Source: Vibrio sp. RE88 (GTDB lineage Bacteria > Pseudomonadota > Gammaproteobacteria > Enterobacterales > Vibrionaceae). From it: a stretch of DNA of 64,000 bases. The notes beneath the pieces are model-generated. The model was not told where the DNA came from, did not search any database, and was given only the letters and a program-made list of their open reading frames with translations. Made by a program: the position numbers and the translations under genes. The stretch lies in contig NZ_VTYQ01000009.1 in the NCBI RefSeq assembly GCF_013113835.1, forward strand, positions 1 to 64,000. The letters are read 5' to 3'. Positions 1 through 8,276 of the stretch are shown piece after piece; position 1 is the first letter of the stretch; every line of letters begins with the position of its first letter.

Positions 1-58
1 GCATGTGTTAGGCCTGCCGCCAGCGTTCAATCTGAGCCATGATCAAACTCTTCAATTT
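1..58 (-). rRNA. rrs: 16S ribosomal RNA, 5' end only (partial)
   Basis: The reverse complement of the first 58 bases reads from AAATTGAAGAGTTTGATC through CATGGCTCAG to the AACGCTGGCGGC block, the universal 5' end of bacterial 16S rRNA. The gene runs leftward out of the window, so only its first 58 nucleotides are present. A boxA sequence and two tandem promoters lie upstream of it within the window, which marks this as the start of a complete rrn operon rather than a stray fragment. Confidence 0.97.
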
Positions 59-230
59 AAGATTTTGTCGGCTCAATGAATACTGAACATTACATAAAGT
101 AATGCTTGAATTGACTGTGCTGAATCCGAAGATTCAATGGTCACTTCGTATCATTGAAACCTAATTTGAAGCCTAAGCTTCTAATTGGATTATCATCAAC
201 GAGTGCCCACACAGATTGATAGGTTTATAT

Positions 231-241
231 TGTTAAAGAAC
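231..241 (-). promoter_or_regulatory. rrn leader boxA antitermination site
   Basis: The minus strand reads GTTCTTTAACA, one base from the E. coli leader boxA TGCTCTTTAACA core. It lies about 170 nt upstream of the 16S 5' end, between promoter P2 and the mature rRNA, where Nus factors load on rrn transcripts. The rest of the leader (59-230) is AT-rich, holds the upstream strand of the 16S processing stem, and contains no gene. Confidence 0.75.
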
Positions 242-273
242 TTTGTTTTAAGCTTTACTCAAAACGGACGGCC

Positions 274-301
274 ATTTTAGCGAGATAACTCATAGTGTCA
301 A
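274..301 (-). promoter_or_regulatory. rrn promoter P2
   Basis: On the minus strand TTGACA (296-301) and TAAAAT (274-279) are separated by 16 bp. This is a near-consensus sigma-70 promoter placed between P1 and boxA, the usual position of rrn P2. Transcription would start near 267. Confidence 0.75.
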
Positions 302-398
302 ACACTTTTTTTGTTATTTCTCTTAAAGTTAAATGATTAACTTCAAGCCGTCTTATCATCGGCGAGATATGTTTAGTATCCCGTGACAACGAGGGCGC

Positions 399-426
399 AT
401 TATAGGGAGTTCACTCGACAGTACAA
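399..426 (-). promoter_or_regulatory. rrn promoter P1 with GC-rich discriminator
   Basis: On the minus strand TTGTAC (421-426) and a perfect TATAAT (399-404) are separated by 16 bp. The -10 is followed by GCGCCCTC, the GC-rich discriminator typical of stringently controlled rrn P1 promoters. Bases about 430-465 upstream are A/T-tract-rich and may serve as an UP element. P1 and the clpB terminator lie back to back, so clpB transcripts would otherwise run into the rrn promoters. Confidence 0.8.
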
Positions 427-500
427 GAGGGAAATTGAAAAAACTTGTAGTTTTTACTTCGTTCGCTCGCAATTTAATCAAAGCGGCGTAAATGAAAGCA

Positions 501-523
501 AAAAGGGCTCCCAAGAGCCCTTT
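501..523 (-). terminator. clpB rho-independent terminator
   Basis: Arms AAAGGGCTC and GAGCCCTTT flank a 4-nt loop. On the minus strand the stem is followed by a T-rich stretch. It sits just past the clpB stop codon and insulates clpB from the rrn promoters. Confidence 0.85.
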
Positions 524-535
524 CTATACACCTCA

Positions 536-3109
536 TCATTGATGGGCAATAATCTGGTCTTTACTGACCAGTAGCTTAACTGGTTTATCTGGCACGACTT
601 TCCCAGCCAGTATTGCTTTAGCCAGTGGGTTTTCAACACTTTGCTGAATTGCCCTTTTCAGAGGTCGAGCACCATATACTGGATCAAAGCCAACTTGGGC
701 AATAAGATCCAGCGCTTTGTCTGAAACCTCTAACGCATAGCCTCTTTCTTCCATACGTTTGGATAGTCTCTGCAATTGAATAGATGCTATTGACTTAATG
801 TGCTCCTGACCAAGTGGATGGAAAACAACACTCTCATCGACACGGTTGAGAAATTCTGGACGGAAATGTTTGTTGACGACTTCCATTACCTGTTCTTTCA
901 TGCCTTGATAATCCAAAGAACCAAAGTTTTCCTGGATTCTCGCCGAACCTAAGTTGGATGTCATGATGACAACCGTATTGCGGAAATCGACGGTACGACC
1001 TTGTCCATCAGTTAAACGGCCATCGTCAAGCACTTGCAATAAAATGTTGAACACATCTGGATGCGCTTTTTCAACTTCATCTAACAAAATCACTGAATAA
1101 GGTTTTCTGCGTACGGCTTCCGTCAGGTAACCACCTTCTTCATAACCAACATATCCAGGAGGTGCACCCACTAGGCGAGCTACCGAGTGTTTCTCCATAA
1201 ACTCCGACATATCAATTCGAACCATGGCATCTTCACTGTCGAACATAAAGCTTGCCAGCGTTTTGCATAATTCTGTTTTACCAACACCTGTCGGACCTAG
1301 GAATAAGAATGAGCCTATCGGTTTATTTGGATCCGACAGCCCTGCTCTGCTGCGGCGAATTGCATTTGAAACCACTTCTACGGCTTCGCTTTGGCCAATG
1401 ACACGAGCGTGCAATACCTCTTCCATACGCAGAAGTTTTTCTTTTTCTGCTTCCAACATTTTGGAAACAGGAATACCAGTCTGCTTCGACAATACGTCAG
1501 CAATCTCGTTGTCTGTGACTTTGTTACGCAACAAGGTCATTTCCTGCATCTCAGCTTGCGTCGCAAGATCCAGTTGCTTCTCCAGCTCAGGGATACGGCC
1601 ATATTGAAGCTCAGACATTCGATTGAGATCACCCGCTCGACGAGCAAATTCCATATCCATTCGAGCCTGCTCTAATTCGCTCTTGATATGTTGCGTCCCT
1701 GATAATGCCGCTTTTTCTGCATTCCACACTTCTTCAAGCTCGGCAAATGCGCGTTCTTTGTCTTCCAATTCTTCGTTGAGATTGCTTAGGCGCTTCTCAC
1801 TTGCTTCATCATGCTCATTAGTCAACGCCTGCTGTTCAATTTTAAGCTGGATAATTTTACGCTCCAGCTTATCGAGTGATTCAGGTTTGGAGTCGATCTG
1901 CATGCGGATGCTTGATGCCGCCTCATCAATCAAGTCAATCGCTTTATCGGGCAATTGACGATCAGAAACGTAGCGATGAGATAAACTCGCTGCAGCGACA
2001 ATCGCAGGGTCGGTAATCTCTACATGGTGATGCAGCTCGTAGCGCTCTTTCAATCCACGTAAAATCGCCACTGTATCTTCAACCGAAGGCTCATCCACCA
2101 GCACTTTTTGGAAACGGCGCTCTAATGCCGGATCTTTTTCAATATATTGGCGATACTCATCTAATGTAGTGGCGCCAACACAGTGAAGTTCTCCACGTGC
2201 TAAAGCAGGTTTGAGCATGTTGCCGGCATCCATAGAGCCTTCACCTTTACCAGCTCCAACCATGGTATGAATCTCGTCAATAAAGAGGATGACATTGCCC
2301 TCTTCTTTAGACAGCTCATTAAGAACCGACTTCAAACGCTCTTCAAATTCACCACGGTATTTCGCGCCAGCAACTAAAGCGCCCATATCAAGCGATAGAA
2401 CTCGTTTGTTACGTAGACCTTCCGGAACTTCATTATTGATGATGCGCTGTGCCAACCCTTCAACAATCGCGGTTTTACCGACACCCGGTTCACCGATAAT
2501 CACTGGGTTGTTTTTGGTTCGACGTTGCAGTACTTGAATCGTGCGGCGAATCTCGTCATCACGACCGATGACAGGATCTAGTTTGCCTTGCTCTGCTCGC
2601 TCGGTTAGATCGATGGTGAACTTTTCCAAAGCTTGGCGTAGGTCTTCAGCATTCTGATCATTGACTTTTTGTCCACCGCGTACCTTATCAATGGCATCAC
2701 TCAGCTTGGCTTCGGTTAAACCTAACTCTTTTAAAAGCTCACCGAGTGGCCCGCGATCTTCAATGGCAGCAAGAAGGAAAACTTCTGAGGAAATGTAGGC
2801 GTCCTGACGCTTTTGCGCGACTTTGTCGCACAAATTGAAAAGCGTGCCCATCGCACTGGATAACTGAACATCCCCACCGATACCGCTTACTTTAGGTAAA
2901 CGATCAAGGATTTCACTCAGCTTAGAGCGTAAATGGGTAACATCGACATCAAGCATGGTCAGTAGTGGCCTAATAGGGCTGCCATTCTGATCCATCAGCG
3001 CAACCATTAAGTGCACTGGTTCGATGTATTGGTGATCGCGCCCCAGCGCGAGCGATTGTGCGTCAGATATCGCGATTTGAAATTTGCTTGTGAATCTGTC
3101 GAGACGCAT
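536..3109 (-). CDS. clpB: ATP-dependent disaggregase ClpB
   Basis: Cytosolic Hsp100 chaperone that works with DnaK to extract polypeptides from heat-induced aggregates. The 857 residues match the family length. Seen in order: an N domain with two Clp repeats (about 1-145), a first AAA+ module with Walker A GEPGVGKT near residue 205, the long middle coiled coil (about 410-525, rich in E, K, L and R) that binds DnaK, and a second AAA+ module with GPTGVGKT near 605 and LLDEVEKAH as Walker B. The start is supported by AGGAAGG five bases upstream and by the typical MRLDRFTSKF N-terminus. A sigma-32 promoter lies 49-77 bp upstream. The gene is probably transcribed alone. Confidence 0.98.
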   Translation of the reverse strand: MRLDRFTSKFQIAISDAQSLALGRDHQYIEPVHLMVALMDQNGSPIRPLLTMLDVDVTHLRSKLSEILDRLPKVSGIGGDVQLSSAMGTLFNLCDKVAQKRQDAYISSEVFLLAAIEDRGPLGELLKELGLTEAKLSDAIDKVRGGQKVNDQNAEDLRQALEKFTIDLTERAEQGKLDPVIGRDDEIRRTIQVLQRRTKNNPVIIGEPGVGKTAIVEGLAQRIINNEVPEGLRNKRVLSLDMGALVAGAKYRGEFEERLKSVLNELSKEEGNVILFIDEIHTMVGAGKGEGSMDAGNMLKPALARGELHCVGATTLDEYRQYIEKDPALERRFQKVLVDEPSVEDTVAILRGLKERYELHHHVEITDPAIVAAASLSHRYVSDRQLPDKAIDLIDEAASSIRMQIDSKPESLDKLERKIIQLKIEQQALTNEHDEASEKRLSNLNEELEDKERAFAELEEVWNAEKAALSGTQHIKSELEQARMDMEFARRAGDLNRMSELQYGRIPELEKQLDLATQAEMQEMTLLRNKVTDNEIADVLSKQTGIPVSKMLEAEKEKLLRMEEVLHARVIGQSEAVEVVSNAIRRSRAGLSDPNKPIGSFLFLGPTGVGKTELCKTLASFMFDSEDAMVRIDMSEFMEKHSVARLVGAPPGYVGYEEGGYLTEAVRRKPYSVILLDEVEKAHPDVFNILLQVLDDGRLTDGQGRTVDFRNTVVIMTSNLGSARIQENFGSLDYQGMKEQVMEVVNKHFRPEFLNRVDESVVFHPLGQEHIKSIASIQLQRLSKRMEERGYALEVSDKALDLIAQVGFDPVYGARPLKRAIQQSVENPLAKAILAGKVVPDKPVKLLVSKDQIIAHQ

Positions 3110-3157
3110 ACATACCTTCCTAACCTTAACGGAGAATACTCTTATAGTCAGTATGAG

Positions 3158-3186
3158 AGATGGATACGCAAGAATCGATTTTCAAG
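3158..3186 (-). promoter_or_regulatory. sigma-32 heat-shock promoter of clpB
   Basis: On the minus strand CTTGAAA (3180-3186, full match to the sigma-32 -35) is followed after 14 bp by ATCCATCT (3158-3165), close to the -10 consensus CCCCATNT. It is 49 bp upstream of the clpB start, so heat-shock control through RpoH is expected. Confidence 0.8.
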
Positions 3187-3221
3187 GGGAGAGGGCTAAG
3201 TTTCCTTAGCAATTCTGAGAG

Positions 3222-3950
3222 TTACTTTTCCAGCCAGATAAACGTTGCTTGTCTCCCAGTAGCACCATCTCGACGATAGGAAAAGAAGCGCACCGGATCA
3301 AGATAAGTACACAGTTCACTGTAATAAACGTCAGTCACACCGACTTTATTCAAGCGTTGAGTAACAAGCGTGTTCATATCTGCCAGCCATTTCCCCGGCT
3401 TCTCGCGTGGCACAAATGCCTTTTTAGCCTCAGAGTCGAACGAGACAAATACATCCAGTACGTCCTGACCAACCTCAAACGCCGAAGCACCGATTGCAGG
3501 GCCAATCCAAGCCATCACCTGCCCGTCAAATTTCGAAACAGCATTTTCAACAATCCCATCAGCCAAACCACGCCAGCCAGCATGAACCGCTGCCACTTGC
3601 GTACCAGCGGTATTGGTCAATAAAACGGGTAAACAATCAGCGGTCATAGCAGAACACACGACGCCAGCTTGCTGAGTAAAGAGGCCGTCAGCATCCAGCA
3701 CATTTTGTGTTGGTTTGTCAGCTTCCAATACAAGTGTAGAGTGTGTCTGATTAAGCCAGATTGGAGCCGTCGGCATTTGGGATTGCTGCGTTAACCATTG
3801 GCGGTTCTTTTCAACAATCGCAAGTTCATCCCCAACATGAGCGCCAAGGTTTAACCCCTGATAAACGCCAGAAGAAAAGCCGTGCTGTCGAGTCGAGGCA
3901 AAAGCTTTAACATTGCTCGGCGCAGGCCAGTTAGGGATGATCATGTCCAT
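3222..3950 (-). CDS. pgeF: PgeF/YfiH multicopper-oxidase-like laccase-domain protein
   Basis: A 242-residue protein of the Cu-oxidase_4 (DUF152) family. Family members have been described as purine nucleoside phosphorylases/oxidoreductases and, in E. coli, as a factor that corrects mis-incorporation of L-Ser in peptidoglycan precursors. The three expected metal ligands are visible: His in NQTHS, Cys in TADCLPV and His in VHAGWRG. WIGPAIG is also conserved. The start lies 1 bp after the rluD stop, so rluD-pgeF is a translationally close operon. An internal Met two codons downstream is an alternative start. The cellular substrate cannot be read from the sequence. Confidence 0.9.
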   Translation of the reverse strand: MDMIIPNWPAPSNVKAFASTRQHGFSSGVYQGLNLGAHVGDELAIVEKNRQWLTQQSQMPTAPIWLNQTHSTLVLEADKPTQNVLDADGLFTQQAGVVCSAMTADCLPVLLTNTAGTQVAAVHAGWRGLADGIVENAVSKFDGQVMAWIGPAIGASAFEVGQDVLDVFVSFDSEAKKAFVPREKPGKWLADMNTLVTQRLNKVGVTDVYYSELCTYLDPVRFFSYRRDGATGRQATFIWLEK

Positions 3951-3951
3951 C

Positions 3952-4929
3952 TTAGAATTCGTCTTCTAATCCGTGGTGCTGCGTATCTTGGCGAAGCGCT
4001 TCAGCCATTTCGACCATGTCATCTGGTACTGGAGCGTGGAACTCCAGCTCTTCTCCGGTCACTGGATGATCAAACTTTAGCATCACAGCATGGAGCGCTT
4101 GACGATCAAACTTACGGATCATTTCCGCCAGTTCTTCTGAAGCACCAGAAGGAATTCGCGCTCGACCACCATAAGCAGAATCACCCAGCAACGGATGCTG
4201 AAGGTAAGACATGTGCACACGGATCTGGTGAGTACGCCCGGTTTCAAGACGTAAACGAATACGGGTGTGCTCACGGAAATGTTCCGCGACTCGGTAGTGC
4301 GTCACTGCTGGCTTACCCATTGGGCTAACCGCCATCAAAGTACGCTTCGTTGAGTGACGGCCAATCGGCTGCTCCACTCGTCCGCCCGCAGTCATACGGC
4401 CAATCGCGATCGCTTCATACTCACGAGTAATGTTGCGCTTTTGCAGTGCTCGAACGAGACGAGTTTGTGCTGGTACTGTTTTCGCTACCACCATCAAACC
4501 TGTAGTGTCCTTATCAAGACGGTGAACAATACCCGCTCGAGGCACTTCAGCAATATCAGGGTAATGATGCAGCAGAGCATTTAATACCGTCCCATCAGGA
4601 GTACCGGCACCTGGGTGAACAACAAAATCTCTTGGCTTATTGATGACCATAATATCGTCATCTTCATAAACGATGTCCAATGGGATATCTTGCGCTTCCC
4701 AGCGCTCTTCGTCTTCCAATTCAGCCTGTAGCGTAATGATTTCACCACCCATCACTTTCGTGCGGGGTTTGGTAACCACCTCACCATTGACCTGAACTTT
4801 GCCGTCGACCAACCATTCTTTCAGGCGAGAGCGGGAAAAGTCGGCGAATAATTCTGCGATCGCCTGGTCAAGACGCTGACCTAATTGACTATCTTTTACT
4901 GTATGCGTTAATTCAATCTGCTGAGCCAT
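3952..4929 (-). CDS. rluD: 23S rRNA pseudouridine synthase RluD
   Basis: Makes pseudouridines 1911, 1915 and 1917 in helix 69 of 23S rRNA, needed for late 50S assembly. The 325 residues carry an N-terminal S4 RNA-binding domain (about 18-80, ending in a QVNGEVVTKPRTKV segment) and a RsuA/RluA catalytic domain with HRLDKDTTGL near residue 136; its Asp is the nucleophile. The tail HHGLEDEF is acidic, as in other RluD proteins. It is divergent from bamD with a 130 bp gap, a conserved arrangement in gammaproteobacteria, and is followed immediately by pgeF. Confidence 0.96.
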   Translation of the reverse strand: MAQQIELTHTVKDSQLGQRLDQAIAELFADFSRSRLKEWLVDGKVQVNGEVVTKPRTKVMGGEIITLQAELEDEERWEAQDIPLDIVYEDDDIMVINKPRDFVVHPGAGTPDGTVLNALLHHYPDIAEVPRAGIVHRLDKDTTGLMVVAKTVPAQTRLVRALQKRNITREYEAIAIGRMTAGGRVEQPIGRHSTKRTLMAVSPMGKPAVTHYRVAEHFREHTRIRLRLETGRTHQIRVHMSYLQHPLLGDSAYGGRARIPSGASEELAEMIRKFDRQALHAVMLKFDHPVTGEELEFHAPVPDDMVEMAEALRQDTQHHGLEDEF

Positions 4930-5059
4930 ATCGAACTTTTTTAAAAACTGTGAGACTAATTGTCACTAGTGTGGAAGAATATCGCTCCATTGTATCTGCT
5001 ACCGGCAAGAAAGTAACGGAAGCGCAAGAAATATTTATCTCAAGGAATCGAATCCTGAC

Positions 5060-5785
5060 ATGAAAAAGCATACTTTATCTGGCTTATTGGCATTATCCGT
5101 TTTGGTTGGCTGCTCAAGCAGCGAAGAAATCGTCCCGGATGTACCGCCATCGGAACTCTACTCAGAAGCACAGGTATCGCTGCAAAGTGGCAACTGGTTA
5201 ACAGCCATCGACAAACTGGAAGCGCTGGATTCTCGCTACCCGTTTGGCGCTTACTCCGAGCAGGTTCAGTTGGATCTGATTTATGCCTACTACAAAAACG
5301 ATGATTTAGCGCTTGGTCTTGCGACGATTGAACGTTTCTCTCGTCTCAACCCAACTCACGAAAAGCTTGACTGGGTTTTGTACATGCGTGGTCTGACTCA
5401 CATGGCACAGGATCGTAACTTTATGCACGATCTATTTAATGTTGACCGTAGTGATCGAGACCCTGAGCCAGTGAAAAAAGCCTTTGCTGATTTCAAAAAG
5501 CTGCTAGAACGTTATCCAAATAGCCCTTATGCAGAAGATGCTCAAAAACGCATGTTTGCCCTGAAAAACCGTTTAGCGGAATACGATCTGGCGACGGCTG
5601 ACTTCTACCTACGTCGTGAGGCTTGGATCGCTGCCATCAACCGAGCACAAGAGTTGCAAAAGACTTACCCGGATACAGAAGCGGCTCGTAAGTCACTAGA
5701 GATCCAGCTCGAAGCCTATGAAAAACTTGGGCTAGAAGACGCCGCTAAGCGCACCGAGCAACTTATCGAGCTAAACCCTCAGTAA
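5060..5785 (+). CDS. bamD: Outer membrane assembly lipoprotein BamD
   Basis: Essential lipoprotein of the BAM complex that folds outer-membrane beta-barrels with BamA. The 241 residues begin with a signal peptide ending in the lipobox LVGC, so Cys18 is acylated; the Ser-Ser-Ser after it favours outer-membrane sorting. The remainder forms the TPR-like repeats of the family (for example ERFSRLNPTHEKLDWVLYMR). SD-like AAGGAA lies upstream of the ATG. A GAACTT-containing segment at 4933-4938 in the divergent rluD-bamD gap resembles a sigma-E -35, but the -10 is poor, so sigma-E control is only a possibility. Confidence 0.96.
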   Translation: MKKHTLSGLLALSVLVGCSSSEEIVPDVPPSELYSEAQVSLQSGNWLTAIDKLEALDSRYPFGAYSEQVQLDLIYAYYKNDDLALGLATIERFSRLNPTHEKLDWVLYMRGLTHMAQDRNFMHDLFNVDRSDRDPEPVKKAFADFKKLLERYPNSPYAEDAQKRMFALKNRLAEYDLATADFYLRREAWIAAINRAQELQKTYPDTEAARKSLEIQLEAYEKLGLEDAAKRTEQLIELNPQ

Positions 5786-5802
5786 CTGCTTAGAAGTTAA
5801 AG

Positions 5803-5832
5803 AAAACCGCCTCCATATTGAGGCGTTTTTTT
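5803..5832 (+). terminator. bamD rho-independent terminator
   Basis: CGCCTC (5808-5813) and GAGGCG (5820-5825) form the stem with a 6-nt loop, followed by a run of seven T. It begins 18 bp after the bamD stop. Confidence 0.85.
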
Positions 5833-5898
5833 ATTGCCTATTTTGCTGAGTGACTTGTTAAGAACTACCTTTAATAGATGATCTGTCGAGGGTATTTC

Positions 5899-7341
5899 AT
5901 GAGTCGAATTGTTTTAATTCTGATGTTGTTTGCCGCCACTTCCCATCAAGCGGCCGCGCTATCTTTGTCACCATTGCAAAAAGATCCTTACTTTGGCGAT
6001 CTGACAGAGCTCGAAAAGAAAGGGGTTATACGAGTATTGGTTTCTGCCGATCTCGGCTTTTATTATATTGAAGGAGGCAAACCTAAAGGCATTCTTGCTG
6101 AGCTGCTGTATCACTTTGAGAAAGAACTCAGACAACGTTCCTCCTACTTCAATCTGCAGATTATTCCGGTACAAAGAGACGAGTTACTGCCCTCACTAGA
6201 AAAAGGTTATGGCGATCTGATCGTTGCGAACCTGACTATCACTTCCTATCGCTCAAAGCATGTCGATTTTAGCATTCCGGTTTTACAGGGCGTCAGCGAA
6301 CTGCTCGTCACTCGCAACACAGTCCCGCCAATCACTGACCTGACGCAACTCAGTGGCAAAGAAATCTGGGTTAGAGCCAGCTCCAGTTATTTCGAAAGCT
6401 TACAAAACGTCAATCAAATGCTCGATGAGCATGATTTACAACCCGTCACCATTCGCTTTGTTGAAGAGACGCTACAAGATATTGAAATTATTGAATTGGT
6501 TAATCAAGGCCACATTGATGCCACAGTTTTAGACAGCCACAAAACTGAACTTTGGCTTAAGGTCATGGAAAACATTCAAGTACACGACCAAGCTCCCCTC
6601 AGAGTTGACGGCAAGATTGCTTGGGCGATGCGCCAAGACAGTCCTGATTTACAGTCGTTCGTTAACCAATATCTCAAGAAAACCCGTTCCGGCACCCTGT
6701 TAGGTAACGTCATCTACGGCAAATACCTTGATAAAACAGGCTGGCTAAGACGTATTCTCAATCCTGACCATATTACCCGCCTAGACTCGTTATCCGGCAT
6801 CTTCGCCAACTACTCCGAACAATATGACTTTGACCCATTGATGATCTCAGCCCAAGGTTTTCAGGAATCAGGCTTAGATCAGAGCAAGGTGTCACACAAG
6901 GGCGCAGTAGGCGTCATGCAGGTATTACCCAGCACAGCCAAAGATCCCAATGTCGCCATCCCTGACATCTATCAAGTTGATAACAATATCCATGCTGGCG
7001 TGAAATACATGCGTTTCCTTAAAGATCGCTATTTTAGTGATGATGACATAACGCCCGACAATCAGGTTTATTTTTCCCTTGCAGCCTACAACGCCGGGCC
7101 TGCCAATATTCGAAAGATGCGCCGTTTGGCCGAGCAGCATGGTTATGACCCTAATCGATGGTTCCGACATGTTGAGATCATGGCGAGACGGAATATTGGC
7201 CGTGAGCCAGTCCATTACGTCTCCAACATCAATCGCTACTTTGTCATATACAAGCAGCTCAATGCCTTAAAAGAGCAACGTCAGAATCAGTCCAGTAGTG
7301 CAAACACACCCGATTTATTCGTTCCTAATATCGATCAGTAA
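5899..7341 (+). CDS. MltF-like membrane-bound lytic transglycosylase with solute-binding domain
   Basis: Cleaves the MurNAc-GlcNAc bond of peptidoglycan to give 1,6-anhydro products. The 480 residues contain a signal peptide (about 1-22, MSRIVLILMLFAATSHQAAA), a periplasmic solute-binding type 3 domain (about 45-280, starting KKGVIRVLV) and a C-terminal SLT domain. That domain carries the catalytic Glu in QESGLD, then GVMQVLP and AAYNAGP. This two-domain layout is that of MltF/YfhD. I chose the ATG at 5899 because GAGGG lies 6 bases upstream and it gives a proper signal peptide; an in-frame ATG at 5878 has no ribosome site. The 1,6-anhydro sugars released are what the nagZ-anmK-murQ genes further right recycle. 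Confidence 0.9.
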   Translation: MSRIVLILMLFAATSHQAAALSLSPLQKDPYFGDLTELEKKGVIRVLVSADLGFYYIEGGKPKGILAELLYHFEKELRQRSSYFNLQIIPVQRDELLPSLEKGYGDLIVANLTITSYRSKHVDFSIPVLQGVSELLVTRNTVPPITDLTQLSGKEIWVRASSSYFESLQNVNQMLDEHDLQPVTIRFVEETLQDIEIIELVNQGHIDATVLDSHKTELWLKVMENIQVHDQAPLRVDGKIAWAMRQDSPDLQSFVNQYLKKTRSGTLLGNVIYGKYLDKTGWLRRILNPDHITRLDSLSGIFANYSEQYDFDPLMISAQGFQESGLDQSKVSHKGAVGVMQVLPSTAKDPNVAIPDIYQVDNNIHAGVKYMRFLKDRYFSDDDITPDNQVYFSLAAYNAGPANIRKMRRLAEQHGYDPNRWFRHVEIMARRNIGREPVHYVSNINRYFVIYKQLNALKEQRQNQSSSANTPDLFVPNIDQ

Positions 7342-7352
7342 CGCTGGGGAAA

Positions 7353-7463
7353 ATGCATCAAGAAGAGGTTCAGGAAACGACAGAAGAGAATGAGAAGAGA
7401 ATCACATTGGCAGTTGAGCAACAATTAACCAGCCATTTTTATCAGGTCGAATTGGAGCCCTAA
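7353..7463 (+). CDS. Possible 36-codon small ORF downstream of the mltF-like gene
   Basis: An ATG 12 bp after the mltF-like stop, preceded closely by GGGGAAA, opens a 36-codon frame ending EPstop. The predicted peptide is acidic and Glu/Gln-rich (starts MHQEEVQETTEENEKRITL, ends HFYQVELEP), predicted helical with no membrane segment. Short spacing to the GGGGA and its small size leave open that it is chance. It resembles nothing I recognise. If real it would be co-transcribed with the transglycosylase. Confidence 0.3.
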   Translation: MHQEEVQETTEENEKRITLAVEQQLTSHFYQVELEP

Positions 7464-7601
7464 AAAGCGGATGATTTTTAGTACGTTACCTCTTCCAATC
7501 TAGCGATATTTTTTTCAGGTACAAGCTTTTTCAACGCCAAACAAACCAAGTATTTGAGATAGATCACGTTTAATTTCAATCTAAAAACACACCGACAAAA
7601 G

Positions 7602-7617
7602 AGTGATGTAAGTCACA
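7602..7617 (+). promoter_or_regulatory. Putative CRP site of raiA
   Basis: AGTGATGTAAGTCACA matches the CRP consensus TGTGA-N6-TCACA except for the first base. A -10-like TAATCT lies at 7638-7643, so a start near 7650 would put the site centred about 41 bp upstream, the class II activation position. E. coli raiA is also CRP-activated. The rest of the gap 7464-7601 shows no other gene. Confidence 0.6.
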
Positions 7618-7682
7618 TTATTTTAGACTTGGACGAGTAATCTGAAGTTAACCCATAAGGGATGCTACAGAGGAAAACATCT

Positions 7683-8012
7683 ATGAAAGTAAACATCACT
7701 GGTAAAAATATCGAAACCACCTCTGCAATCCGAGCTCATATCGAGAGCAAATTTAAAAAGTTGGAAAAATGGCAAGTAGACATCATCGGATGTCAGGCAA
7801 GCTTCAGTGAGGAGCCGAATAAACAGAAGAAATTTGAAGCTGTCATTACTGTCCCTAAAGGCCAACTTGTTGCATCTGCCACCAACGAAGATCTGTACGT
7901 TGCTATCAATGAGGTAGAACAAAAACTGGAACGTCAGCTCAACAAACTTCGTCACAAGCCTGAAGCGCGACGCGCAGAGAAACCAGAGCTTGAAGAGATA
8001 GAAAGCGAATAA
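7683..8012 (+). CDS. raiA: Ribosome-associated inhibitor A (RaiA/YfiA)
   Basis: Cold/stationary-phase factor of the S30AE (sigma-54 modulation) family that binds the 30S decoding centre and holds 70S ribosomes inactive. The 109-residue protein has the beta-alpha-beta-beta-beta-alpha pattern beginning MKVNITGKNIETTSAIR and a short acidic tail (KPELEEIESE) like RaiA rather than the long form of HPF. The start at 7683 has AGAGGA 8 bases upstream; an upstream in-frame codon at 7662 lacks this. Position immediately before pheA is the same as in E. coli, which favours RaiA over Hpf. Confidence 0.93.
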   Translation: MKVNITGKNIETTSAIRAHIESKFKKLEKWQVDIIGCQASFSEEPNKQKKFEAVITVPKGQLVASATNEDLYVAINEVEQKLERQLNKLRHKPEARRAEKPELEEIESE

Positions 8013-8046
8013 TTGTTAACTCATATTGATGAGTTACGGAGGATTT

Positions 8047-8078
8047 AAAAAATAGCGCCGAAAGGCGCTATTTTTTTG
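8047..8078 (+). terminator. raiA rho-independent terminator
   Basis: TAGCGCC and GGCGCTA with loop GAAA, flanked by A-run and T-run, form a strong terminator that is symmetrical enough to work on both strands. It separates raiA from the phe leader. Confidence 0.9.
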
Positions 8079-8139
8079 CTTGACGCTCACTAAGCGGTTG
8101 CTTATTGTGTTGGCAGCATCACAACAAAAGTAATGATTT

Positions 8140-8187
8140 ATGACTCACAACACCCTGTTCTTTTTTGACTTCTTTTTTCTCCACTAA
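8140..8187 (+). CDS. pheL: Phenylalanine operon leader peptide
   Basis: A 15-codon ORF reading MTHNTLFFFDFFFLH with six Phe codons in two runs of three, ending TAA 74 bp before the attenuator U-run. It is too short for ordinary gene callers. Composition, position upstream of pheA and overlap with alternative RNA hairpins identify it as the leader peptide whose translation senses charged tRNA-Phe. E. coli PheL ([15 protein letters not shown]) has the same two-block Phe layout. Confidence 0.93.
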   Translation: MTHNTLFFFDFFFLH

Positions 8188-8261
8188 GCTTGGAGGCTCT
8201 CTCGTTTTCGAAAGAAAAGTCAAAAACGAACAGGAAGCCTCCCAAACGGGAGGCTTTTTTT
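8157..8261 (+). promoter_or_regulatory. Phenylalanine attenuator of pheA
   Basis: Four pairing segments are visible. Segment 1 (8157-8171, within the Phe codons) can pair with 8217-8231 with one mismatch. The antiterminator pairs GGAGGCT (8192-8198) with AGCCTCC (8236-8242), extended by TCGTTTT (8202-8208) with AAAACGA (8223-8229). The terminator pairs AAGCCTCCC (8235-8243) with GGGAGGCTT (8248-8256), followed by U-run to 8261. A ribosome stalled at Phe codons masks segment 1 and allows the antiterminator; otherwise the terminator forms. This is inferred from base pairing, as for E. coli pheL-pheA. Confidence 0.9.
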
Positions 8262-8276
8262 ATGAAGGAATGCAGG

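Noticed and set aside
383..574. A 63-codon plus-strand frame at the left end
   Set aside because: It overlaps the rrn P1 promoter and the clpB terminator and end; no ribosome site and no recognisable protein.
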